A stretch of DNA of 64,000 nucleotides. Origin: Emiliania huxleyi CCMP1516 (Eukaryota > Haptophyta > Isochrysidales > Noelaerhabdaceae). The notes beneath the pieces were generated by a model that saw only the letters and a list, made by a program, of their open reading frames with translations, did no database searches and was not told the origin of the DNA. The number at the start of each line of letters is the position of its first letter. Positions within the stretch are counted from its first letter, which is position 1. Below, one piece after another: positions 11,839 through 24,519 of this stretch. The stretch is taken from contig NW_005199684.1 in assembly GCF_000372725.1 (NCBI RefSeq), forward strand, positions 482,030-546,029, read 5' to 3'. A program made the translations under genes and the position numbers.

Positions 11839-14800
11839 ATGCCCGACAAGCGGCGCTTCGCGATCGCACAGCACGCCTGGGCCCCGACCGGCGGTGGCGA
11901 CAACAGCAAGTACCTCTCCTTTGCGTCAGGCGACCGAATAGAGGTTGTGGAGGAGCGGGAGTCGGGCGGCTGGTGGGCCGGCCGGCTGAAGGGCAAGCTC
12001 GGCTGGTTCCCCTCCTCCTTCTGCACCATCGTCTCCGATGATCCGGAGCCGACACTGCTCTTGGACCTCGAGCCGGCGGCGGCGCCGGCTGCACCATCGC
12101 CAGAGCAGGCCAGTGGCAGCCCGGCGGCGGCGGCGGCAGCGTCGATCCAGGCGTCGCTAACGGCTTCGGCGGCCTCCGCGCACGCCGCAGCCGGCCGCCA
12201 GCCGGCCGATCCGAGCGAGTTTGGCGCGTTTGCGAGCGCCGCCTCGCCGCCGACGCAGAAGCACAGCCCTCGGACCGGCGGCTCGGACGAGTTCGTGCCG
12301 TCGCCCGCACGCGAGCCAGCCCGCTTGGCGGCGCCGCTGGCCGAGCTCATAACCGGCGGCGCTACGGCGGTCGTCTCGCCCGTCTCGCCGGTGCAGGCCC
12401 CGTCGCCGGCGCGCATCGCCGCTGTGCACCCTTCGCGCTCGGACCAGGCGCTCGCGGCGGAGCTGCGGAGCTTCCCGAAGCGCGCCGCGCTCCCCTCGTC
12501 GCTCGCGCATAAGGCCGCGGGGGTGGAGCACAAGCAGACCGTCGACAAGCTGTGGGAGATCGCCGCGTTCGCAGACGTCTTCGCCGACGCCGCCGGAGGT
12601 GCGCGGTTGGCGTCGGCGGCGGCGGCGGCGGCTGGCACCTCTGACGGCGCGGGCCAGACCGCGGCGCCCGCGCGGGGGATGGCGCCGCTGGACGGCGCGA
12701 TGCGCCTCGTGCTGCGTGTGCTCGAGACGCTCAATCGGGAGGGCGAGGCGGACGGGCGGGCGGACGGCACCACGGGTCGGCCAGGCACGCGCGGGGGCTC
12801 GCGGTGCGCTCCTCTCCGACACGCGCCGACTGATTCGGCGTCGTGTGCATGCACAGGCGCGCGCGAGGGCTCGTCGCCTCTCCTCTCGGCGCTGCACCGC
12901 GCGGAGGAGGGCTTCCGCCTCGGGCTCGAGCTTCTCAAGCTGCTCAAGGCACTAGACACCTGCTACACACCTGCTACACACCTCTCTCTCTCCACACGCC
13001 CTCGCTCTCCGCCTGGCTGCACACCTCTCCCTCCCTCTCCCTCTCCCTCTCCCTCTCCCTCTCCCTCTCCCTCTCCCTCTCCCTCTCCCTCTCCCTCTCC
13101 CTCTCCCTCTCCCTCTCCCTCTCCCTCTCTCCCTCTCCCTCTCCCTCTCCCTCTCCCCCTCCCTCTCCCTCTCCCTCTCCCTCTCCCTCTCCCTCTCCCT
13201 CTCTCTCTCCCTCTCCCCACGCCTCCCCCCCCGCCTCCTCCGCCCTCCACAGGCGGAGAAGGGATCCCTCTTCGACTTGCTCGAGCAGCTGGTGCCGATG
13301 GTCGCAGCGGTGCGCCTGCCCGGTGGACCTCGTCGGCCACATACCCGAGGCACACCCGAGAGACGAGATGGACCCGAGAGTAGGTGCCGCCCGGCGGCGT
13401 GCTCGTCGTGCCCGCCGCGCACGCGCCTAGCGGCGACTCGTCCTTTCTGCTCGTGCTGCGCCGCGACGACGACTCCACCTTTTCGGTCTCTGTGGCGGCG
13501 AGTGGGGGTGCGCCTCTCCGCCGCCACCCGGCGCGTCGCAACAGCGCGAGCGGCCAGCTCGAGTACGCCACTTCGCTGGTCGTGCGGGGCGTGCCTCGCG
13601 ACCGGCTCGCCGACTCTGCCTTTTGGTTCCTCCTCCTTCGGCAGCCGTACGGCTCGCCGCCTCCGGCCGGGCACGCGGACGGGACGCTGCTGTACGAGGT
13701 CCTCCTCCCCGCGCTGTCCGACACGCCGCTCTCCGCCTCGGCCGCCGAGGCGGGAGGGCTGTGGTGGGGCGCGCAGCCCCTCTCGGGCGATCGTGCGTGC
13801 GGCGGTGGCCGCAAGGACCAGAGCCCTTCCCCTCTGAGGCTTCTCGGAGCCGTCTTTCTAGGCGACCACGCGCGCGGCGAGTGCGCTCTTGTCGCGCTCG
13901 GCGCGGCGCTTCGCGCGAGCGGGCTGACCAGTGCGGAGGCGGCTTTGCGCTGGCCACTGGCGGGTGCTGCGAGCAGCGCCTGGTCACACCCGGCACCCGT
14001 GAGCAGGCGGCGTACGCCGACGTGCTGTGGCGCTGGACCGCGCTGCAGCTCGCCCTCGCGCAGGCGGAGTCCGCCGGGTATGACCCGCTCGAGCCGCGCG
14101 CGCGCCTGTCGAGCTCCGAATGCGAGCTGCTGCGCTTCGGAGCGCGGAAGCTGTGCGGTTGCGCCTCGAGCCTGAGGCACTCGGAGCTCGCCTTCTCCGC
14201 GGCGCACGCGGCTGCCCTCGAGGCGACTTGCGCGGCGGTCGGTGCGGTCACTGCGCCGCCAAAGGAGGCGGCGCTCGAGCTGCTCGGCGAGGGAAAGGGC
14301 GCCGCAGTGCGCGGGATGTGCAGGTTCGACCTCTTTGTGGTTAATCAGTAGTTAATTAGTAGTTTAATTCGTAGTTGATGAGTGCAGGTTCGACCTCTTT
14401 GGCCGCGCGCTGCGGGGCCGTTCGGTCGACCACCTCGCGGGCGAGTCCGCCCTCGTGGGTCTGCGTGTGTGGGCAGCGCTTCCTCACGCGTGAGGCTGCG
14501 AGCAGGCGAGTCCGCGCTCCCTCCGGTGGTGCTGCCGGTCGAGCTCTCGCTCGTCCCAGACTGCGTGAGCTCGTACGAGGACGTCTGCAACGCGCTGCGC
14601 CACGCGGTCCACTTGTGCGAGCTGCTCGCCAACCAGCAGGGCTACATCCCAAACACGTACTGCTTGCGCGTCTCGCTGCTGCAGCACTTGCTCACCGCCG
14701 TCATCCCTCTGCCGCTGCCATGCTCGCACCCGCAGCGCGCGTCGCGCTGCTTCTGGGCCGCATCGCCGATGCGGTACGAGACGCAGGCGGACCTGCTGCG

Positions 14801-17800
14801 CTTGCTCAACCTCGCGTGCCGCCACTTCGCCGCCTGCTGCTTCTCGATCCGCGTGACACGATCCTTCGACGCGGTGCGGCTCGTGGTCGTCGCAACCATC
14901 GCGACCCTCGCGGACGCGGTGATGCGGATCCGATGCGCCGACGTGCCGTCGCTGCTCTGCCTCAACTACTCCGGCGAGGCGGAGGGGCCGGGCGACGCTT
15001 TCCACTTCGAGCTCGGCTCCTTCGCCGTCGAGTCGGAGGACCTGCAGCTCGCCTCGCCAGAGCTGCACTGCGCGCGCACGCGCGTCCTCGACTACTTTGC
15101 GGCGCAGCGGCCGCACCACCGGCCGAGCCGCGTCCTCTTCGGGTTCGAGCGCTCGATGGAGTTTGGCGTGGCCGAGGAGGCGCTGCTGCGCCAGCTCTGC
15201 CTGCACATGGCCTTCCCCACCGCAACGCACGGCCAGACCCACGCCGGCGGCTCCTCGCTGCTGCCCGCGTACCTCTCGGGCGAGTCGCGGCTGCTGCTCG
15301 AGAACTTCCCCGAGCTCGGCTTCTTCCGCGACATGGTCTTCCTCTTCAAGATGCTCATGGTCCCCACCTCGGAGGCGCTGCCCGAGATCTGCCCGTGGAT
15401 GCCGCTCGACGCGCTCCTCTCGTGGCGACACGACGCCTCGTCGGGCGCGTTCGTCGTCTCCGCCTTCGGCCGCACGCTCAACGCCGCCGCGATCACCAAG
15501 CAGGCGGAGCAGGCGGAGAACTCGTCCTGGCTCGAGCGCAAGCTGCGCAAGGTGTTCGGCGTCACCAAGCCGCGCGCGCCGCCGTCATCGGCGGACCCGC
15601 AGCAGCTGGTCAAGAGCGAGCTCGGCGTGGAGGTCCGGATCGAGCGCGAGGAGGACGTGCTCCACCTGAAGCAGCTGCCCTCCTTCGACGGCGCGCTCCG
15701 CCCGCCCGAGGCGGAGCTACTGCTGCAGTACCTGACGGTGCCGTACCTGCGCGTGCCGCTGCTGCTCCGCTTCTTCTCGCAGCCGTCGCACGTGCACGCG
15801 CTCGGCTCGGCCAAGCTGCAGGCCGCGCTCGACGCCACGCTCTTCGAGCCGGGCCAGTGGCAGCTCGAGCGAAGCAAGGAGCTTCCCAAGTGCGTGCCGG
15901 CGCCGTCGCGTGCGCACCTCGCCACGCCTGCGGGCATCCTCTTCAACGAGCTGACCAAGTCGCCCGCCGCGGTCACCGAGTCGGTGCTGCGCATGGTCGA
16001 GCTCGCCATCGAGCTCGACTCGGGCCGCTACTCCACCGAGTCGACCAACTGCTCCGCCATCCTGTACGTGCTGCGCATGGCCGTCCGCGTCGAGGGCTTC
16101 ATCCGCTCCGTGCTCGCCGCCAACCCGCCCGACGGGGCGCCGCCGACCGTCGAGCCGGCGCGCGGACTGCAGCTCGACCTGGCCGCGCTGGGGAAGCTGC
16201 GCCGCTGCTCGGTCGCGCTGCGGCGGATGCTGCGCCGCGAGCTGCACGCGCTGCTCGAGCAGTGGAACAACGTGGCGCTGCGCGAGCGGGAGATGAGCGC
16301 GGCGTGCACGCTCTTCGCGCACCTCGCCTTCGTGTACAAGCACATCGAGGAGGACGAGATCGACTACCAGGCCCTCTCCACGCTGCTCTGCGCGCAGGTC
16401 TTCCTGGGCAACAACCACACCTTCGACGCGGAGCCCGACCTGGCGTCGAAGGGCACGAAGCGCTCGTTCAAGGAGGAGGCGGTCTCCGACGCCGCGCTCG
16501 GCATGCCGCAGACCGAGCTCTTCGAGATCTTTGCTCGCCACCGCTGCAAGCTGCTGCGCGCCCTCGAGGCGAACCCGAAGCAGCGCAACGAGGCGATGGA
16601 GGCGGTCGTGCGGACGGTGACGCGCACACGCCCCGCGCGTGCTCTGCGGGACGTGTCCCTGAACCTTCCCTGAACCTTCTCGGAGCCGCCCTCCCGCAGG
16701 TGACCTGCACCGGACCGCGCGTGCTCTCCTCCTCACGAGCGGCGAACGAGCTGGAGCCGCGCTCGTGGCAGCAGCACGCGGGCTTCCGCGGCCTCGGCCG
16801 CTACCTGCCCGACACCACCGCGCTCGAGGCCGCCACCTCCGAGGCGCTCACGCCGCTCGCCGACGACGCCCACTTCGAGGGGGGCGCCCCGCCCGCCGAC
16901 GCGGCGGCTGCCGGCGCGCCGAACGGCGGCCGTCGGAGGCGCGGCGACGCGCTCGAGGAGTGGCTGCGGCAGATGACGACGACGAACGGCGCGAACGCGG
17001 AGGTCAACGTCCAGTTCGGCGAGTTCTCGCTGCGCAAGCAGACGCTCGGCCCGCTGCCGCCGCACGTGCGCGAGTCGCCCGACTTCGCGATGGTGTTCGG
17101 CGAGGACGCCTCGGGCCCCACGGCCGAGCCGATGCAGGCCGTGCGCGTCTCGTCGACCGCGCAGCGAGACTGGTACCACCTCGTCGGCAACCGCGCCGAC
17201 GTGCACATCTGGACAGCCGACACGCGCTCGCCCCCGCTCGCCGGCTGCCGCGCCTACCCGCGCGAGCTCCGCGCGAGCGAGCGGTGGGTCCAGGAGGCGA
17301 TTCAGCGGGCGCTGATCCCCGACCGGATGGCCGGCCTCGAGCTCGCCCTCGTCCTGCCAGACTACTCCACCTCGCACTTCGCCCTCCTCTCGGGCGCCAC
17401 CGCGCCGCCGAGCGCCGGCGCCGGCGCCGGCCAGCCGGCGGCGCGCCAGTTCAAGGAGATCGTCGTGCTGCGTGAGGGGCTGGTGGTGCACGTGTACGAC
17501 CTGCTCGAGCACGGCCGCCGCTGGTGGCGCTCGCTCGCCTGGTCGTCGGACGCCGCCGTCTCTCTGCACAACCTCTCGCCGCGCACCGTCGAGGCGCGAG
17601 GCAGCCGCGTCCACACCGTGATGGGCAGCCTGCAGCGCTCCGTCCCGCCCGCGCCGTCGGTCGTCATCTCGCGCCGGCTGACGGCTGCGCTCGGCAAGCA
17701 GGTCTTCGTGCCTCCGCGGCTGCTCTACGGCCTGATCCCGACGGCGCTGCTCTCCGCCTACGACCTGTGGCAGAACGAGGACGGCTCGCTCATCGGAGAC

Positions 17801-20800
17801 GTCAAGCCAGGCCACCCGATCGGCGATGCGCTGCGCACGCGGCTCGCCGTCTCTCTTTCCGAGGTGGGCGGCACCGTCAGCGGCGCGGTGCGGCGGCTGT
17901 GCCTGGTCGACGAGCCGACGCCGGAGGTGGGCGGGCCGAACGCCGCCTCGATTGTGCCTCGCGTGGCGGCGGCGCAGGGCGCCTCGTCCACCTTCGCAGC
18001 CTCGAGCGCGGCGGCGACCGCCGAGGTGGACACCGCCAAGCCGGCGCACACGCTGCTCAACCTGCTGCTCGCCGCACCGGGCTCGCCGCTCCGAAGCCTC
18101 GCCCTCCGCTTCGGCCGACTCGAGGACCTGTCGCACGTGCTCGCCTGGTCTGAGGAGGACGGCCTGGCCGCCGCCGCCGCCGGGGCTGGGGCGGCGGGCG
18201 AGGCCAGCCTCGAGGCGAGCCTGATCGAGCTCCCTCGCCTCGGCCTCACGTTCCACGCACGCGGCGCGCGCGGTGCTGCCGAGGAGGGAGCCGGCGGCCG
18301 CGGCTTGCGGCTGTACTGCGCGCAGCACGAGGGCTTCTACCTGTCGCACCGCTCCTCGCCCGGCATCTCCGAGCTGCTGCGCGGCGTGCCGCACTCTCTG
18401 CTGCTCGAGAAGGACGGCGGCAGCCTCTCGCTCCTCGTCTCGGCCTGTGCGCGCCCGCGCCGCGCCGTGCTCGCCGCCGGCCAGTCTGCCGCCGCGCAGG
18501 CGCTCTCGCGGCTCTTCCCGTGCGAGGTGGAGCTGGACAACAACGACGAGCACTGGGTGGCGAGCCTGGGGCCGACCAAGGCGTACCTGTACCCGGTCCA
18601 CCTCTCCCAGTCCTTCCTCTTCTTCCCCTCCCTCGCCGCCGCCCTGTACATGCTGCTGCTCAAGCTGCTCGCGCGGAGGTACGAGACGGCGAGCGAGATG
18701 GCGCCGCAGTGCGTCTGCGACAGGCCCCTCTCGCGCGAGGAGGCCCAGATCGTCGCTCTCTTCAACGAGACGCGCGGCGACCAGCACCCGGACGCGCACG
18801 CCTGCCGGCTGCGCATCTCGCTGCACGCTCTCCACACGCCGCTCTACCCGGAGCTGCCTTGGGACCTCGCCGAGGAGCTGATCGCCTACACGCGCAAGCT
18901 CGGCCACGTCTCGCTCCTGCTCCGCCTGTCGGTCTACGACGAGCTCGTGCTGCTCACGCACCTCTCCGTCACACTCAACCGGCAGGAGGTGGGCCTCAAG
19001 CCGCAGGCAGTGCAGACGCGCGACACGGTGCCGCTCATGGTTGGCTCCGTGATGGTCAAGATGCCCAAGCCGGACCCCGTCGCCGAGGCCGCCGTCGCCG
19101 CCGGCCTGCCGACGCCGCGCGACGCGCGCGCGCTGCCGAACGTGCTCCAGTCGCGGCTGACGCTCCTCACCGCGGCGAGCACCGCCCGCCCCGACGCCGA
19201 CTCGATCGACGTCGAGCTGCCCTGCCCCGCCTTTGGCGGCGGGCCGCACTTCGACGCCGTGCAGGACCGCACCTCCATCTCTGGCGAGGGGCTCGGCGCG
19301 CTCTTCGGCAAGTTCGAGGCGCTCTCGTACTCGCGGCCGGAGAACCCGGTCGGGCGAGAGGCGGCGTCGGCGCTCGACCGCTGGCTGCGGAACGGGCTCG
19401 AGCTGCGCGGCGGGCGCGACCAGAAGGGGTTCCTGTTCCTGTACGAGCTAATGCGCGGCGATGTCTTCTTCAAGCTGCTCTCCAACGACTCTGGCCACAC
19501 CCTCGGCTGCTTCTTGCTGCGGCTGCTGCCCGCCTCCGAGTGGAGCTCCAAGGGGGTGCTCATGTCGACGCTGCGGGTGATGGCGCACAACCCGCAGCTC
19601 GCCCGACACCTGCCCAAGTTCGAGGACGACCGCAACGTCAAGGTCTCCGTGATGTTTCGCGGGCAGGACGTCCTCGCCAAGCTCTTCGAGAAGCTCACGC
19701 TGGTGCTCAAGGGCCTCGAGGCGGACGGACACATCCAGTGGCCACTCCACTCCTTCCCCGCGCTGAAGCTGCAGCCGCTCGTGCGCCTGCCCGCCCCGCT
19801 CCTCGCCCGCGTCCACGGCGCCGACAGCGCCACGCCGCTGCCGCTCCCGTACCGCCGCTGGCTGTGGCTGTCGGACGGCGCGCCGAGCGCGCCGCGGCGT
19901 CTCCGCCTCGCCTCTTGCGCGGAGGGCGAGGCGGACGCGCTGGCTGGCACGCCGCTCCGCCCGATCGACCTGTCGCGCCTCGTCGTGGAGCGGACGCGCT
20001 CGCAGCGCGGCCTCCCTCCGCTCGAGGCGAGGCTGCCCTTCGCGCTGTCGAGCCACCCGGCGGCGCAGTCGGACCTCGCCGCCGCGATGATCCGGAGGCT
20101 CGAGGAGGACTTCCTCTTCCACACGCACCACCAGAACGAGCTCGCGCTGCCCGAGCTGGTGGGTTTCACCGACGCCGAGCTGCGGGCGCAGGCGACCACA
20201 CCGAGCGGCTGCCGCGCGCTGCAGGACGCCGCGGCCTCGCTCGTCGAGCGGCTGCAGGCGCTGCTCCAGCGCGACAACGACCGGATGCTCGCCCTCGTGG
20301 AGGGCGCGACGCGCCTCGCCAACCAGGCGGGCGAGCCGGCGGCGGTGGCTGGTAACCTCATCGCCGTCGGCGGCGCGACGGAGGAGGCGGCGGCGGAGCA
20401 GCTGGCCGGCTTTGCCCTCGGCCGCGCCGGCGGCAACGAGGCGGAGCTCGGCTTCCACCACCTGGTGCGGCTGCTCGCCTGCTCTCGCGGCGAGTCGGAG
20501 CTGCTGCTGCTCAACCCGTACCTCTCCCGCGAGCAAGCGGCGCGCGTGTCGGACGAGACCGCGCTCGCACTGCTCACCGCCAACCGCATCGCCCAGTCCC
20601 TCCGCTGCCTCGACGAGGCGCGCGGGCTGCAGGTGCTGCTGCTGCAGCTGCAGGCGCCGCCGCGGCCAAAGAACGTCTCGACCCGCGCCTCTGCCTCGGG
20701 GCGCCGCTCGGCCAAGACGCTCTCCCCGGAGCCTTCCCAGATCCCTCTCGGAACCTTGTCGAACCTCCCTACAGGCGCCGCTCGGCCAAGACGCTCTCCT

Positions 20801-23800
20801 CAGAGGCGACCGCTCTCAAGCGCGAGCTGCAGCGCGAGGTGAGCTCAAAGGCGAACCTGCTCGCGTCGGCGCTCGTCTCGCGCCGCCACTACTTTGGGCC
20901 CTCCTCGACGGGCTCCTCGCTCGTGTACGAGCCCCACTTCCTCATCTACGAGTTCACGCACGGCATGCTCCTCCGCGAGGCGCAGGTCTCGCTGCTGCGC
21001 AAGTTCCTCGACGCGCAGGCGGCGGGCCGCTCGCTCTGCCACCAGCTCATCATGGGGCAGGGCAAGACGACGGTCATCGCGCCGATGCTCGCCATCATGC
21101 TCGCGGACGGCGAGCGCTTCGTCGTCTCCGTCGTGCCGCCGCACTTGCTGCCCTCGGCGCAGGGTGTCCTGCGAGAGCGACTCGGCGGGCCCGTCGCTCG
21201 CCCTGTCTACGGCATGCGCTTCGACCGGTGCCGGCGGTTGAGGGCTCGCTGCTCGAGCGGTGACCGGCGCCTCGTCACGCGTCTGGCTGCGAGCAGGTAC
21301 ACCACTGTCGAGGGCTCGCTGCTCGAGCGGCTGCGGCACGCGACGCGGCTGCGCGGCGTGCTGCTCCTCGACCCGACCTCGCTCAAGTCGGTCCTGCTCA
21401 AGTTCATCGAGGGCGTCGCCTCCCTCCAGGGCGAGGCTGCCCGCCGTGCTCTCGTCCGAGCCGTGGACGGCGCCTCTTCACGGTCCAAGCTATGAACAGG
21501 CGAGGTGCCCGCCGTCTCAGCCGAGCCCCACGCCGACGACCAGGAGCTGCTCAAGCGCATCACGCGGCTGCTCGGGCTGCGGCGGCGGCAGCCCGGCTCG
21601 ATCGGGCGCAAGCGGGCCGAGGCGCCGCGCCACGGGAGGGCGCCGAGTTGAGCCGCGGGCTGGCCGAGAGTAGGCGCAAGCGCGCCGAGGAGCTGCGACA
21701 CGAGACGCGCACGCTCGCCGACGTCCTCTCCATTCTCCGCAAGTCGGTCGGCCTCCTGGACGAGGTGGACGTGCTGCTCCACCCGCTGCGCTCCGAGCTC
21801 AACTGGCCGCACGGCGAGCGCAAGCCGATCCACTTCGCGCCGCTGCGCTGGCAGCTGCCCTTCCACCTCCTCGACGGCATCCTCTACCCGATGAGCCGCA
21901 AGTGCACCGCCGCGTGGCACGAGGGCCCCGAGGCGCAGCAGCTGCTCGGACAGATCACCGAGGCGGTGGACGAGGGTGCGCGCGACTTCTCGGTGCAGCG
22001 GGCGCCGCACTTCGTGCTGCTGCAGCGCCCCTTTTACGACGCGCGCCTGCGGCCGCTCCTGACCCACTGGGCGCTGCTCTGGCTCCGCCGGAACCGCGTG
22101 CAGCACGGCTCGGACGAGCAGATCGCGGCGTACATCGGGCGCGACCCAGACGCAGACGGCAGCGGGACGGTGCTCGCTGACGGCTCGCTCGGCGGCAAGC
22201 CGGAGATGAGCCGAGATGAGCCGAGATTGTCCCGAGATTAGGTCCTCGCTGACGGCTCGCTCGGCAGCAAGCCGGGCGGTCCCGAGGCGGTCGGCTTGCA
22301 GCGGTGGGACGACCTCGTTGGCACGATGCCGGAGGAGCACGCGCAGCTGCTCAACCTGACGCACACGTGGCTCCGCTCGGTGCTGCCGCACGTGCTCTCC
22401 AAGGTCGGCCGCGTGCACTACGGCCTCCTGCCCGACTCAGCGCTGCTCCAGGAGGCCGCCTCGAGCTCGACGCCGCAGGCGCGGCAGCTGCTCGCGGTGC
22501 CGTTTGTTGGCAAGGACGTGCCCTCGCAGGCGGCAGAGTTCTCGCACCCCGACGCGCTCATCGGCCTCTCCATCCTCGCGTACCGGCACGAGGGCCTGCG
22601 GCCGCAGGACCTGCGCGCGCTCTTCTGCCTCCTTCTCGAGACGATGGGGCAGGAGGGGGGGCCGTTCCGCGACCGACCCACCTGCCGGATGTACTCGCAC
22701 TGGATCGAGCTTGCCGGCCGCCACGTGCGAGGCGCCTCGTATGTGGGCCAGAGCGGCGGCCAGCCGCGCGGCGGCGGCGTGGACTTGCTCACCCCCGAGC
22801 CCGACCAGCTCTCCGCCCGCAACTCCGAGGCGCACGACCAGGAGGGGCTGTGGCCCCTGCAGCTCGTCAACCCGGGCGACGCCGAGCAGATGGGCGTGCT
22901 CTTTGGCCTGCTCGGCCAGCTGCCGCACGCGATCCAGCACTACCTCGAGCAGCTCGTCTTTCCGCTGACGATGCAGCACCAGTCGCGCAAGCTCTCTGCG
23001 AACGGGCAGGACCTCGGCTCGAGCGCGCTCTTTGGCTGCCGGCTGGGCTTCTCGGGCACGCCGACCCGCTGCGCCGCGACTTCTAGGAAGCTGCTAGGAG
23101 CCCTCTCGGAAGCGTCCCTTAGGCACGCCGTCCGACCTGCTGCCGCGCGACTTCAACGGGTGCCAGTACGAGCGGGGCGACGACGCGCAGATGCTGCGCT
23201 GCCTCACGTCGGAGCAGGTCGTGTCGTACGACTTTCTGCCCGACAGCTGGAGCGTGCACCAGCTGCTCGACGACATCGCCGACGCCTCCCCGCCGTACCA
23301 CACGCTGATCGACGCGGGCGCGCTCATCACCGGGCTGACCAACGTGCAGGTGGCGCGGCCCTCCGCTCCGTCATTCAAGTTAGTTCGTTGATTAGCTCCC
23401 GCCGACAACAGGCCGTGGCGGTCCCTCTTAAGTTGATGAGTAGTGAGGCATCTGATCGACCAGTTGATCGCTAACCGGTTCATCGTCGTGCAGGTCGCGC
23501 GGTACCTCCTCTCGCGAGGGCTCTACGGCATCGAGGGCGTCGTATTCCTCGACGAGCGAGACCGCCAGATGATCCTGCTGCGCGCCGGGCTCAAGGTGCT
23601 CGAGGCTGCGGCGTCGGAGAGGGTTTCCGAGAGCACCCGAGAGTACCCCGAGATTGGCCGAGATTAGGTGCTTGAGCTCAAGGGCTGCGGCGTCGCCGCG
23701 GCGCGCCGCTTCACCTTCTTCGACCAGGTGCACACGACGGGCGTCGACGTCGAGCAGACACTCTCTGCCCGCGCGGCGATGACGCTCGGCAAGGACATGA

Positions 23801-24453
23801 CCTTCCGCGACTTTGCGCAGGGCGCGTTCCGCATGCGCGGCATCGGCGCCGGCCAGACGATCTGCCTGCAGATGACGCCGCAGGTGTCGCAGCTCGTGCG
23901 GACGGACGTGGCGCGGATGCGCGGCAAGCCCCTCTCGGAGCAGAAGCCGCTCTCGGAGGCGGCCCCCGAGCAGGCCCTGAAGGCGATCTGCGCGTGGCTG
24001 CTCCTCAACCTGATGCGCACCGAGGACGTGCAGGCCTGCTCTCATCTCGGCGCACCTCGGCGCACCTCGGCGCACCTCGGCGCACCTCGGCGCACCTCGG
24101 CTCATTTTGGGGTGACGCCGCAGGCCGGCCTGCTCGGCGAGCAGCGGCTGGCGCACGTCTTCCGCCAGCGGTCGCTCGAGCACCTCCTCGCCCACCACGC
24201 GAGGTGCGGCACGCCCGAGGCGCGCTCGCACGAGAAGAGCGCGCTGCGGGTGTTTGTCGAGCCGCTCGCCTTCGACCTTCCCTCCGCCGTGCCCGCGCCC
24301 GTCCGCTGCGGCGAGCGCGCGCTCGCCCTCGCCGATGCGCACCGCGGCTTCCTGGGCAGCGAGCTGGCCGCCGAGGAGAAGACACTGTACCAGGAGGTGG
24401 TGCACCAGAGCTCGAGGACCCAGCGCTCGCTGATGATGGAGGTGGAGCAGGTC

Positions 24454-24519
<66 letters not shown>

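Noticed and set aside
16733-19249. Long open frame (838 codons) on the minus strand opposite the giant gene
   Set aside because: It is an antisense shadow. The plus strand carries the recognisable DUF3638 sequence with consistent splicing, and the minus translation is Arg/Ala/Gly-rich without domains.
14375-20842. A 2,155-codon plus-strand frame read straight through introns of the giant gene
   Set aside because: It mixes two reading frames: the 5' portion is an Arg/Ala-rich wrong frame, and only part of the 3' portion is real. The spliced model explains it better.
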